Assembly: GCA_945982035.1 (NCBI GenBank) | Contig: CAMFRO010000002.1 | Location: 1 to 50,818, forward strand | Origin: an uncultured Clostridia bacterium | GTDB taxonomy: Bacteria > Bacillota > Clostridia > Oscillospirales > Acutalibacteraceae | Direction: 5' to 3' | DNA: 50,818 nucleotides | Made by a program: the position numbers and the translations under genes | Shown here: positions 28,583-37,728 of the stretch, one piece after another | Position numbering within the stretch: position 1 is the stretch's first letter | Layout: each line of letters begins with the position of its first letter | Notes under the pieces: generated by a model | Databases searched by the model: none | What the model was told of the DNA's origin: nothing | What the model saw: the letters and a program-made list of their open reading frames with translations, nothing else

Positions 28583-30073
28583 CTATATTCCCGGTATTAT
28601 TAATACTTTATTTGTATCAAGTATTTCATTTTCAAGATTATTTTCTTTCATAATCATATCAATATCCGATGAAAAGCTTTTAGCAATACTCCACACCGAT
28701 TCGCTCTTTTTGCCGAAATAAACAGTAAGTGCCGGAAAATTAATACATTCATCACTTGCTTCAATTTCGTTCAAGACCTTTACAACCTGCTTACTAAAGC
28801 AGTAGGCTGTATATGAAAGCGACAGGCGTACATCTATTCTTGTATCATTTACGATGGAATAATCAACAGAATTAATCCAAACAGAAGCCAGTGCGTCCTC
28901 GTAGCCATCAATAGAAAATTCTATATCAACAGAATTATTAAGAGAATTAATTACATTGTCACTATCACAGCACAGGGCACAGGCAGTTGCTTTGAAAGCT
29001 ATTTTCTCATTTCTCACGCAGGGCGCAGACAGGCTTATGCTGAAATCCTTAATACAATTAATAGCCGTGCCGAAATCAAATGAAATATTTTTCATAACCG
29101 TATCGGTTAAAAATTTTCCGTTTTTAACGCATCGGTAATCGGAATATTTACAGGTACATTCCCTGTTTAAAACATAGCCGTCGGTAACAATAGTTTCCTG
29201 AGCTTCACGCACAAACACACAGCTCATTGCCAAATCGCCGTAAATCTCTACAACTGTAAGCCTATCATCGCCGGCGCATTTTGGTTTAAAGTACACATTG
29301 CACAAATCAAGAGTTACAATAGGAATATCGCCTTCCTGTATTCCCACAGCGTCAATTATTTTTGACACTTCAATAGTATTACAACACCTGATACACTCAC
29401 AATTTGTATCATCTGCGGTATAGAGAATTGAAATATTGAGATTTGTTTTCACAAGCATTTTATCGTTAATAATTTTAGTTTCGGTAAGCTGAGGATAAGC
29501 AAAACAGTTAACAATTCTTTTAATGGGCTTTGAATCGGCGGGGATCGGAAATTCATCATCAAATTCAGCCTTACAGTTAGCGGTGGCAACAATATCCGCA
29601 CTGTTAATTTTTTCCAATCTTAATTTTGATGAGAAACAGGAGGTCAGGCAGGGACTCGAATCCCTGTCATAAGCCTTTACGAATATATCACAGGCAATAT
29701 GAATATCAATCCTTTTTTGATTGATAACCCTGAAATTAGTATATTTATCCGTAATATGCGCAGTTGCAAAGGCTTTTTCGCTAAGATTATCTATGCTGAT
29801 ATTTTTGATAAATTCCTCTTCAAAATCAGCGTATGCCAATTCCATATTTTCATTGTAATATGTAATATTTATCACAGTTTTACAGAAAATTTTGACCTCG
29901 CTTGAACTACAGTCAACATTTGTAACAAAGCTGTGTGCAGAGCATTTTACAATTTTAAAAAGCTCATCGCAGTACGCAGGTACGGTTTCCTGATAATCCT
30001 CGTCATTGTCAATGTGTTTAGAATAAACGCAGGCATTTTTTTCAAGACATACATATTCCTTTTCAATATCCAT
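28583..30073 (-). CDS. sipL: SPOCS (DUF3794) repeat plus C-terminal LysM protein, SipL/SpoVID-like
   Basis: Repeated SPOCS-like beta segments; C-terminal LysM 'KKSESVWSIAKSFSSDIDMIMKENNL..NKVLIIPGI'; 12 bp upstream of spoIVA. Confidence 0.85.
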   Translation of the reverse strand: MDIEKEYVCLEKNACVYSKHIDNDEDYQETVPAYCDELFKIVKCSAHSFVTNVDCSSSEVKIFCKTVINITYYNENMELAYADFEEEFIKNISIDNLSEKAFATAHITDKYTNFRVINQKRIDIHIACDIFVKAYDRDSSPCLTSCFSSKLRLEKINSADIVATANCKAEFDDEFPIPADSKPIKRIVNCFAYPQLTETKIINDKMLVKTNLNISILYTADDTNCECIRCCNTIEVSKIIDAVGIQEGDIPIVTLDLCNVYFKPKCAGDDRLTVVEIYGDLAMSCVFVREAQETIVTDGYVLNRECTCKYSDYRCVKNGKFLTDTVMKNISFDFGTAINCIKDFSISLSAPCVRNEKIAFKATACALCCDSDNVINSLNNSVDIEFSIDGYEDALASVWINSVDYSIVNDTRIDVRLSLSYTAYCFSKQVVKVLNEIEASDECINFPALTVYFGKKSESVWSIAKSFSSDIDMIMKENNLENEILDTNKVLIIPGI

Positions 30074-30094
30074 AGTTTTGCTCCTTTCTGTTTA

Positions 30095-30123
30095 TATCTA
30101 TGCAATAGAAAAAAGAAATATAA
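30095..30123 (-). promoter_or_regulatory. Candidate sigma-E-type promoter for sipL-spoIVA (TTATATT-N14-CATAGATA)
   Basis: Similar to kmATATT-N13/14-CATACANT; about 20 bp upstream of sipL ATG. Confidence 0.4.
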
Positions 30124-30128
30124 CACAA

Positions 30129-30171
30129 AATCATAAGGCTTAAACCTAAATTCGGTTTAAGCCTTATGATT
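30129..30171 (-). terminator. 18-bp perfect hairpin between spoVM and sipL
   Basis: AATCATAAGGCTTAAACC-TAAATTC-GGTTTAAGCCTTATGATT; minus-strand TTTT tail. Confidence 0.75.
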
Positions 30172-30259
30172 ACTCACTGTATGTTATTTTTTTGACTTTG
30201 AACACTGCTCTTAAAATCGGAGCCAAGAGTTTAGGACTTTTAATAAGTATGACTTTCAT
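30170..30259 (-). CDS. spoVM: Stage V sporulation protein M-like peptide, 29 aa (absent from the ORF track)
   Basis: MKVILIKSPKLLAPILRAVFKVKKITYSE; aligns with B. subtilis SpoVM MKFYTIKLPKFLGGIVRAMLGSFRKD; prkC-rsgA-thiN-spoVM synteny. Confidence 0.85.
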   Translation of the reverse strand: MKVILIKSPKLLAPILRAVFKVKKITYSE

Positions 30260-30271
30260 AAAAAACACTCC

Positions 30272-30415
30272 CTATCTTTTGCAGCAAATAATTCCAAGAA
30301 TGATTACTACAATAGCCAAAACTCTGGTTACCCAAACAGTAGGCAAACAACATGCGATAACGCATCCTGCTCCGAAAGCAATAAAAAGAAAACTTCTTCT
30401 GCAGGTTTTATTCAT
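30272..30415 (-). CDS. 47-aa Cys-rich hydrophobic peptide (absent from the ORF track)
   Basis: MNKTCRRSFLFIAFGAGCVIACCLPTVWVTRVLAIVVIILGIICCKR; between thiN and spoVM, same strand. Confidence 0.65.
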   Translation of the reverse strand: MNKTCRRSFLFIAFGAGCVIACCLPTVWVTRVLAIVVIILGIICCKR

Positions 30416-30464
30416 AGTAAACACCACCAATCGCTGCATTTACTATATAATATGAAATTGTTTT

Positions 30465-31109
30465 TTAATCGTTACTCTCTGCCAGCAATAAAATTCCTTT
30501 TTCAACTGACACGGTACATTCCTCGCCGTCAATATAATTACTGTTGGCAATCTGGTCCCATGGCTTAAAATCAAGCTTTTGCAAGCTGTAAAAGCCTGCG
30601 TCATAATAGGCACCTTTTATTGCAACGCCCTTACATTCCCCCATAAAGGCAAACAGGGAGAAATTGTCATATTCTTTATTGAATGTTTTACTTTTTTCAA
30701 TTAACGATAGCCTGTTATGCCTGTCAATGATTGTACAATCAACACCATGTTTGAGGCAGTAATCAAGGCACAAAACATTTGCGTAGGTATGGTCAAAGCG
30801 AGTGCCTATTGCAAAGAATATATCTATTTGCTTAAATTCTCTTTTTACTGCTTCTCTTACACAGGTAAATGTATCGGTATAAGCCTTTTCGGGATTAAGG
30901 ACAATAATTTCACAGTCAGCATTAGGCTTGGGCGATGAGTCAAAGTCGCCGATTATTAAATCAGGTTTAATGCCCGCCTTGTTCAATACTGTATATCCGG
31001 AATCGGCGGCTATAATAAAAGAATTATTATCAATTTTATCTGCCAAAAATTCGACGTCATTCATCGGCGAGCCTGACACAATTGTACATTTACTTACTTG
31101 TTTTCCCAT
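30465..31109 (-). CDS. thiN: Thiamine pyrophosphokinase
   Basis: IIAADSGYTVLNKAGIKPDLIIGDFDS, GTRFDHTYAN. Confidence 0.93.
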   Translation of the reverse strand: MGKQVSKCTIVSGSPMNDVEFLADKIDNNSFIIAADSGYTVLNKAGIKPDLIIGDFDSSPKPNADCEIIVLNPEKAYTDTFTCVREAVKREFKQIDIFFAIGTRFDHTYANVLCLDYCLKHGVDCTIIDRHNRLSLIEKSKTFNKEYDNFSLFAFMGECKGVAIKGAYYDAGFYSLQKLDFKPWDQIANSNYIDGEECTVSVEKGILLLAESND

Positions 31110-31975
31110 TCCTTAATATCCTTTACATCATTGTACATTGAAATGTAGCTGTTGTGCCGAGAATCGCAAATAATTCCGTTTTTAACTGCCTGTACTACGG
31201 CACAGCCCTTGTCGTTAATGTGAGAACAGCTATTAAATTTACATTCGCCCAAGTAATCTCGGAAATCTCTAAAGCAGTATGGCAAATCGTCCTTCAATAT
31301 TTTTTCGCACCTTTCAAAATCAAGGGAGGAAAAGCCGGGAGTATCGGCAATATATCCGCCCTCAACCTTAAAAAGCTCACAATGACGTGTTGTGTGACGT
31401 CCCCTGCCCAATTTCTTACTTGTTTCGCCCGTAGGCAATTCAAGGTGCGGAAACAGAGCGTTTAAAATAGAGGACTTACCTACACCGGTATTTCCCGTAA
31501 AAGCGCTTATTTTGCCATTTAGCATTGATTTAACCGTATCGCAGCCTTCACCGGTAATGTTGTTGCAGGCTATGACGGTAAATCCCGACTTTTCATAAAT
31601 ATCTTTATACTTAGTATATGACGGGTCCAAATCGGTTTTTGTAATAACAATCACCGGCTCAATATTTTTATGCTCGGCTATGGCGGTCAACTTATCAATA
31701 ATAAGCGTATTAATTTTTGGATCCGTTACAGATGACACAATAAAAAGGGTATCAAGATTTGCAAGAGGCGGTCTTACAAGCTCATTTTTTCTCGGACAAA
31801 TTGCGTCAATTGTATTTTCTGCGTTTTCATTAACGGAGAATTCAACATTATCTCCCACAAGAGGAGTAACTTTTTGCTTTCTAAAGCTTCCTCTTGCCTT
31901 ACATTCATATACAATATCGGCGGATTCTACATAGTAGAAACCGCCAATACCTTTAATTATTTTTCCTAAGCTCAT
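31094..31975 (-). CDS. rsgA: Ribosome small subunit-dependent GTPase A
   Basis: Circularly permuted GTPase: GNTGVGKSSILN, DTPGFSSLDF, zinc-binding C-term. Confidence 0.95.
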   Translation of the reverse strand: MSLGKIIKGIGGFYYVESADIVYECKARGSFRKQKVTPLVGDNVEFSVNENAENTIDAICPRKNELVRPPLANLDTLFIVSSVTDPKINTLIIDKLTAIAEHKNIEPVIVITKTDLDPSYTKYKDIYEKSGFTVIACNNITGEGCDTVKSMLNGKISAFTGNTGVGKSSILNALFPHLELPTGETSKKLGRGRHTTRHCELFKVEGGYIADTPGFSSLDFERCEKILKDDLPYCFRDFRDYLGECKFNSCSHINDKGCAVVQAVKNGIICDSRHNSYISMYNDVKDIKEWENK

Positions 31976-31978
31976 ATA

Positions 31979-34024
31979 TTATTCTGTCGTTTCTTCATCC
32001 GGTTCTTCAGGTTCTGTTTTCGGTTTTGTCGTTGTAGTTGTTGTTTCAGTGCTTGAGAAGCTTCTGAAATCAACGGTGAAGCTTTCCTCTTTCTTGCCGG
32101 TAGTATTGATTGACTCTGCTGCGCCTAAGCCGCTGAGTGTTACAACAATAGTCTGTTTACTTTTATCCTGGAGATTAACGCTGAGCTGCTGATTTGTACC
32201 GTTAAGCTTAACATTTTGGTTGCGGTAGGTCTTTCCGCCGATTGTAACCTTAAGCTTATCGGTTTTATAATTGCCCTTTGCATCAAGGCATTTCGGCAGA
32301 CGAACGTTGATAGATACCTTAATTGATTCGTCCTTAGTGGTAGTTGTGCCGGAGCTTATAACAACCTTAACGGCTGTATTTGCTTTAACAGTTTCGCCTG
32401 CGCCCGGGGACTGAGCAATTACTACATCCTTAGGATAATCACTGTCCTGAGTTTCAAAGGAAACATTGGTAAAGCCGTATTTTTCAAGGAATGCACGGGC
32501 ACCGCTCTTTGTAAGTCCCGACACATCCGGAACCTTTACTTCCTCAATCACAGTAGTTGACGGTCCTGTTGAAACGTATATTGTAACCTCAGTATCCTCG
32601 GAGGCTACCATTGTAGCCTTGGGGTCCGTATATACAACCTGACCCTCGGCAACGTTCTCGCTGGAAATCTGTACAACCTTATATTTTGTGAGTCCCTCTC
32701 GCTCCAATGCCTGTTCGGCACGTTCAACAGTAAGTCCGTAAACATTGGGAACGGTTATATCATCCTCCGAGGAGGCAACAATAAGCTTTACCTGTGAGCC
32801 TTCAAGAACCTTTGAGCCGGCCTCGGGGCTTTGATCTATTACTGTACCCGGATCGTAATCGCCTGTTTGCTCATATTCGGCAACAAATTCATAATTGTAG
32901 GTACCTTGGTCCTTAAGCTCGTCGTATGAAAATCCAACAAAATTAGGAAGCTTGTCGGTGGTTTTATTAATATTGCCTGTAAATGCCATTACAAGAAGGA
33001 TGACTGCCGCCGCCAAAACTATAAGACCTATTGCTACGGCTGAAATAACCTTTTTCTTATGGTCAGGGTCGGTATATTCAATCTGCTCCTCATCATATTC
33101 GCCGTCATTAGAGTCAATTTGCTCTGAAATGTCGGATTTGCTTACAATTTTTGTAGGGTTCGAGTCAACCTTTGATATATATTCAAAGGTCACATTGGGA
33201 TTTTTTATAACCTCCTCAATGTCAAGGAGCATTTCTGTTGCAGTCTGGTATCTGTCCAAAGGGTTTTTCTGCATTGCGTGAATACAAATCTGTTCAAGTC
33301 CTTTAGGAATATCAGGATTAATATCAGTAAGCTTTTTTGCGTCTGCCTGAAGCTGCATAAGTGCAACAGAAACAGCACTGTCTGCCTCAAAGGGTACACT
33401 GCCTGCAAGCATTTCGTAAAGAACAACGCCGAGAGAATAAATATCGGCTTTTTCGTCGGTAAATTCGCCCTTTGCCTGCTCAGGAGAAATATAATGCACA
33501 GAGCCTATTGCATTTTCGGTTAGAGTTCTTGTTTCGCTTCTTGAAAATCTTGCAATACCGAAATCCGTAACCTTAATATTACCGTTAGGCAAAAGAATTA
33601 TATTCTGAGGTTTAATATCCCTATGAACAATTCCCTTGTCGTGAGCGTGCTGAACAGCACGGAGAATCTGTGTCATAAAAAACAGTGCGTCGTTCCAAGT
33701 GATTGCGCCCTGCTTATTGATATACTCTTTAAGGGTGATACCGTCAATATATTCCATTACGATATACTGAAGCTTTTCACCAAAATTAACATCATAAACC
33801 TTAACTATATTAGGATGAGAAAGTAATGCAATAGCCTTAGATTCATTTTTAAATCTACGCTTAAATTCCTCATTATTTAAAAATTCTTCTTTAAGAATTT
33901 TTATTGCAACAATTCTATCGTCAATATTGTCGTATGCTTTATAAACTACGGACATACCGCCGACGCCGATTATCTCCTGCACCTCGTATCTGCCGTCTAA
34001 TCTCTTACCTACATAATTATCCAT
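31979..34024 (-). CDS. prkC: PASTA-domain Ser/Thr protein kinase
   Basis: HRDIKPQNI, DFGIARFS kinase motifs; TM; three PASTA repeats; Thr-rich tail. Confidence 0.95.
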   Translation of the reverse strand: MDNYVGKRLDGRYEVQEIIGVGGMSVVYKAYDNIDDRIVAIKILKEEFLNNEEFKRRFKNESKAIALLSHPNIVKVYDVNFGEKLQYIVMEYIDGITLKEYINKQGAITWNDALFFMTQILRAVQHAHDKGIVHRDIKPQNIILLPNGNIKVTDFGIARFSRSETRTLTENAIGSVHYISPEQAKGEFTDEKADIYSLGVVLYEMLAGSVPFEADSAVSVALMQLQADAKKLTDINPDIPKGLEQICIHAMQKNPLDRYQTATEMLLDIEEVIKNPNVTFEYISKVDSNPTKIVSKSDISEQIDSNDGEYDEEQIEYTDPDHKKKVISAVAIGLIVLAAAVILLVMAFTGNINKTTDKLPNFVGFSYDELKDQGTYNYEFVAEYEQTGDYDPGTVIDQSPEAGSKVLEGSQVKLIVASSEDDITVPNVYGLTVERAEQALEREGLTKYKVVQISSENVAEGQVVYTDPKATMVASEDTEVTIYVSTGPSTTVIEEVKVPDVSGLTKSGARAFLEKYGFTNVSFETQDSDYPKDVVIAQSPGAGETVKANTAVKVVISSGTTTTKDESIKVSINVRLPKCLDAKGNYKTDKLKVTIGGKTYRNQNVKLNGTNQQLSVNLQDKSKQTIVVTLSGLGAAESINTTGKKEESFTVDFRSFSSTETTTTTTKPKTEPEEPDEETTE

Positions 34025-34040
34025 ATATTAAACACTCCGA

Positions 34041-34784
34041 TTAATTTGCTATTGCAACAACGGTGATATTGTCTCCGCCGCCGTTATTATTTGCCTTTTT
34101 TACAAGTCTGTCGGCAAAGGCATAATACTGACCGTCACTGATATTTTCAAAAAGCTCGTTTGAGCTTACATAATTACTTAAACCATCTGTACATAAAATA
34201 AGCGTTTCCTCGTCATTAAGAGGTATTTGATTAAATTCTATATCAATCTTTTTATCAACGCCAACTGCACGGGTAATGATATTTTTGTTAGGGTGATTTT
34301 CTGCTTCCTCCGGGGTGATTTTACCCTCGTCAACCAACGCCTGAACCATACTGTGGTCAGTAGTGATTTGTTTAATTGAGCTCTTGTCGGCAATATAGGC
34401 CCTGCTGTCCCCGGCGTGAGCGATAAATGCCTGATTATCACGTACAATTGAGCAAACAACAGTAGTACCCATTCCCTTAAGCTCGGGACGGGAGTCAGCC
34501 ATATCATAGACCTCAATGTTTGCCGCCGTAATTGCGGAATCAAGGAGATTTTTGATTGATGAATCCTTCATATTCTCGTTATATGAGGCATTTATCTTAT
34601 CGCTTATAACCTTGACTGCCAGTGCAGAGGCAATATTGCCCCCGGCGGCACCGCCCATACCGTCACAAACAACAGCCCAGGCAACCTCGCCCGGAAGCTC
34701 GCCTACCGCATAAGCGTCCTGATTAGATTCACGAATCATTCCTTTATCGGTCTTTGCAACAATTTTCACTGCTGTCACCTTCAT
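34041..34784 (-). CDS. prpC: PP2C-family Ser/Thr phosphatase
   Basis: RESNQDAY, VCDGMGGAAGGNIAS, GGGDNITVV. Confidence 0.94.
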   Translation of the reverse strand: MKVTAVKIVAKTDKGMIRESNQDAYAVGELPGEVAWAVVCDGMGGAAGGNIASALAVKVISDKINASYNENMKDSSIKNLLDSAITAANIEVYDMADSRPELKGMGTTVVCSIVRDNQAFIAHAGDSRAYIADKSSIKQITTDHSMVQALVDEGKITPEEAENHPNKNIITRAVGVDKKIDIEFNQIPLNDEETLILCTDGLSNYVSSNELFENISDGQYYAFADRLVKKANNNGGGDNITVVAIAN

Positions 34785-35802
34785 TCTTTTTACGCCTCAG
34801 CTGTCCGCAGGACGCATTTATATCTTTACCTAAAGTTCTTCTTATTGTAGCATTAATCCCTTTGGATTTCAAGGTTTCAAGGAAATTTATGACAGAAGTT
34901 TGGGTGCTTCTGACATTTCCCCTTTCTTCTACATCATTTACAGGGATTAAATTAACATGACAAATAAAGCCTTTAAGCTTGGATGCCAATTCGTTTGCAC
35001 ATTCTACGGTATCATTTACACCGTTAATAAGCGTGTATTCAAAGGAAACACGTCTTGACGTTTTTTCAGCATAATCCCGACACGCACATATTGCCTCATC
35101 AACACTGTATTTGTCGTTAACAGGCATCATACTGCTTCTCAGTCTATCATTAGGTGCGTGCAACGACAGAGTTAGGGTTATGGGCAGATTTTCATTCATC
35201 AAATCGTAAATTTTAGGCACAATACCACAGGTTGATATTGTGATATCTCTCATACTTATGTTAAGTCCTGCATCGTTATTAACAGTTCTTAAAAAAGAAA
35301 TAAGATTATCATAATTATCAAGAGGCTCGCCTATGCCCATTAAAACTATATGCGAAATACGTATATTCAAATCCTTTTGTGCAGCGTGAATTTGTGATTC
35401 CATCTCGGCAGGAAGAAGATTGCGCTTAAATCCCGCTAAGGTTGAGGCACAAAATTTACACCCCATTTTACAGCCAACCTGGCTTGATATACATATTGTA
35501 TAGCCGTATTTATATTTCATAATTACGGATTCAATGTACTCGCCGTCAAACAATTTAAATAGATATTTTACGGTACCGTCAATAGCTGAAACATATTTAT
35601 CCTCAATTGTGCAATGGGGAATAAAATATTTTTCGCTCAGTAAATTTCTCAATGACTTTGAAATATCGGTCATTTCATCAAAGGAGGAAACGCCGAACCT
35701 ATGAAGCCATTTATACACCTGATCTGCTCTGAATTTCGGCAGAGAAAGAGCGGTTAATTCACTTTTCAATTCTTCGTAAGTCAGTGATTTAATATCAATC
35801 AT
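34744..35802 (-). CDS. rlmN: 23S rRNA/tRNA adenine-C2 methyltransferase
   Basis: CISSQVGCKMGCKFCAST, MGIGEPLDNYDN. Confidence 0.95.
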   Translation of the reverse strand: MIDIKSLTYEELKSELTALSLPKFRADQVYKWLHRFGVSSFDEMTDISKSLRNLLSEKYFIPHCTIEDKYVSAIDGTVKYLFKLFDGEYIESVIMKYKYGYTICISSQVGCKMGCKFCASTLAGFKRNLLPAEMESQIHAAQKDLNIRISHIVLMGIGEPLDNYDNLISFLRTVNNDAGLNISMRDITISTCGIVPKIYDLMNENLPITLTLSLHAPNDRLRSSMMPVNDKYSVDEAICACRDYAEKTSRRVSFEYTLINGVNDTVECANELASKLKGFICHVNLIPVNDVEERGNVRSTQTSVINFLETLKSKGINATIRRTLGKDINASCGQLRRKKNEGDSSENCCKDR

Positions 35803-37042
35803 TATTCATTTCCATTATAGCGTAATAGAAGCCGTCTCCTCCGTCTGAAGTTATAAATGTTGTATTATCCTTAATCAACGAAAAATTACTATGCTCATCA
35901 AGGAATTTTGAAACAACCCTTTCGTTTTCTTTTTTGTTCAAGGTACAGGTGGAATATATTATTCTTCCGCCTTTTTTAAGGTACCTTGACGAAGTATCAA
36001 GTATTTTGTACTGAACATCCGGTAAATTTTTAATATCGTCAAGGTTTTTATATCTTATCTCCGGCTTTCTTCTTATAATACCGAAGCCGGAGCAAACCAC
36101 GTCGCAAATAATTTTATCTGCCAATGGTATTTCATCATTGTAAATCTCCGCATTATTAACGCCGGCGGTAATGTTTTTAAATCCCAATCTGTCTATTCCG
36201 TTTTGAATTAATTTTACACGATGCTCGTACAAATCATAGGAATAAACTCTGCCCTGATTATTCATTGATGAGGCAATGGTAAAGGTTTTTCCGCCGGGAG
36301 CGGCACACACATCAAGAACTATTTCACCGGGCTTAGCGTCAAGGGCTTTGGCACAAAGGTAAGAGCTTTTGTCTTCTATGTAAAAAAGTCCGTCCTTAAA
36401 GGCTTTACATTTATTCAAATCAAAGGACGAATTTATTATAACAAGGTCACCGCACACCTCGCCGTCAATACCGCAGTTGTTCAGCTCATATAAAAGCTCA
36501 TGTGAATCAACATAAGCGGGATTAGGCACGGCAAAAACAGGAGGCTTACTATTTATGCATTCAAGCATTTCCAATGCATTCTCTCTGCCGTACATCTTGC
36601 TCCACATATTTATGAGATTTTGCGGACAGGAATATCTAACTGACAAATCCTCAATCAAATCAAGATTAATCCTATTACTGTCTATTTTGTGCAAAACGGC
36701 ATTAATAAGATTTTTATAGTAGCCTAAGCCCACCTGCTTTGAAAGCTCAACGCTTTCGTTTACAGCGGCACTTGAGGGTACCTTATCCATAAAATAAAGC
36801 TGATATGCGCCCATAAGTAAAATTGTTTTTACTTTAGGCTTTGTTCTGCCGTTTAAAAATTCATCTGTAATATATTCCAAAGTCAGACGTCGTTCAATAA
36901 CTCCGTAAACAAGAGTTGTTACAAACGCCTTGTCTTTTACTTCATTATCTTTAAAATACTTTTCCAAGGCAATATTTGAATATGCATTATTGCTAAACAC
37001 ATCATAAAGTATTTCAAAAGCTGCAAGTCTGCTGTTTTTCAT
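35795..37042 (-). CDS. rsmB: 16S rRNA m5C967 methyltransferase
   Basis: NusB-like N-term plus VLDVCAAPGGKTFTIAS. Confidence 0.93.
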   Translation of the reverse strand: MKNSRLAAFEILYDVFSNNAYSNIALEKYFKDNEVKDKAFVTTLVYGVIERRLTLEYITDEFLNGRTKPKVKTILLMGAYQLYFMDKVPSSAAVNESVELSKQVGLGYYKNLINAVLHKIDSNRINLDLIEDLSVRYSCPQNLINMWSKMYGRENALEMLECINSKPPVFAVPNPAYVDSHELLYELNNCGIDGEVCGDLVIINSSFDLNKCKAFKDGLFYIEDKSSYLCAKALDAKPGEIVLDVCAAPGGKTFTIASSMNNQGRVYSYDLYEHRVKLIQNGIDRLGFKNITAGVNNAEIYNDEIPLADKIICDVVCSGFGIIRRKPEIRYKNLDDIKNLPDVQYKILDTSSRYLKKGGRIIYSTCTLNKKENERVVSKFLDEHSNFSLIKDNTTFITSDGGDGFYYAIMEMNND

Positions 37043-37725
37043 CGTCTGTTACCGCTGAGAATAACCAAAATGAGCCTGAGCATAGTTACAAGCACGCTGG
37101 CAAGTGCGGCAACATAGGTCAATGCAGCAGAAGCAAGAACCTTTCTTGCTCCTTTATATTCCGTATCTGTTAAAAAGCCGTAGGTTTCAATAGTTTGTAA
37201 GGCTCTCTTGCTGGCATTAAATTCCACAGGCAAAGTAATAAACTGAAACAGTGCAACAAATCCGTACAGCGCAAGACCGACATACGCCAATTCAACTGTA
37301 TTAATAAAAATACCTATTAAGCAAAGCGGAATACCAATCCAAGAGCCGATACGAGTAATTGGAATTACAGCATTTCTAAACTTAAGCGGTGCGTAGCCCA
37401 TAGCATGCTGACAGGCGTGACCTGCTTCGTGGCAGGCTACTCCGATAGCAGCGATACTGCGTGAGTCAAAAACGTCCTGAGAAAGACAGATTTCCTTTTT
37501 CTTAGGGTCATAATAATCGGTTAGCTTACCGCCTATTCTTTTGATTTTAACATCTGTAATACCGTTTAACTGAAGAAGTCTCCAAGCGGCATCGGCACCT
37601 GTCATACCACTTCTGCTGACGGTGCGTGAATACTTATTAAAATTTGAATTTACTTTTATCTGGCATATAACAGAAAATATAAACACGGGGATTACCAAAA
37701 ATCCTGTAAGATAATAAACCAACAT
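37039..37725 (-). CDS. Zinc metallopeptidase, YugP family
   Basis: ACHEAGHACQHA motif, multi-TM. Confidence 0.92.
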   Translation of the reverse strand: MLVYYLTGFLVIPVFIFSVICQIKVNSNFNKYSRTVSRSGMTGADAAWRLLQLNGITDVKIKRIGGKLTDYYDPKKKEICLSQDVFDSRSIAAIGVACHEAGHACQHAMGYAPLKFRNAVIPITRIGSWIGIPLCLIGIFINTVELAYVGLALYGFVALFQFITLPVEFNASKRALQTIETYGFLTDTEYKGARKVLASAALTYVAALASVLVTMLRLILVILSGNRR

Positions 37726-37728
37726 AAT

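Noticed and set aside
29639-29668. tRNA T-arm-like sequence CAGGCAGGGACTCGAATCCCTGTCAT
   Set aside because: It lies in frame inside the SipL-like CDS (YDRDSSPCLTSC) with no acceptor, D- or anticodon arm around it; treated as a chance palindrome.
30192-30455. 87-aa plus-strand ORF MTLNTALKIGAKS...
   Set aside because: Antisense to the better supported minus-strand 47-aa and SpoVM ORFs; no SD or recognisable domain.
30416-30464. Sigma-E promoter directly upstream of the 47-aa ORF and spoVM
   Set aside because: A good -35-like TCATATT is present, but no acceptable CATACANT -10 at the right spacing.
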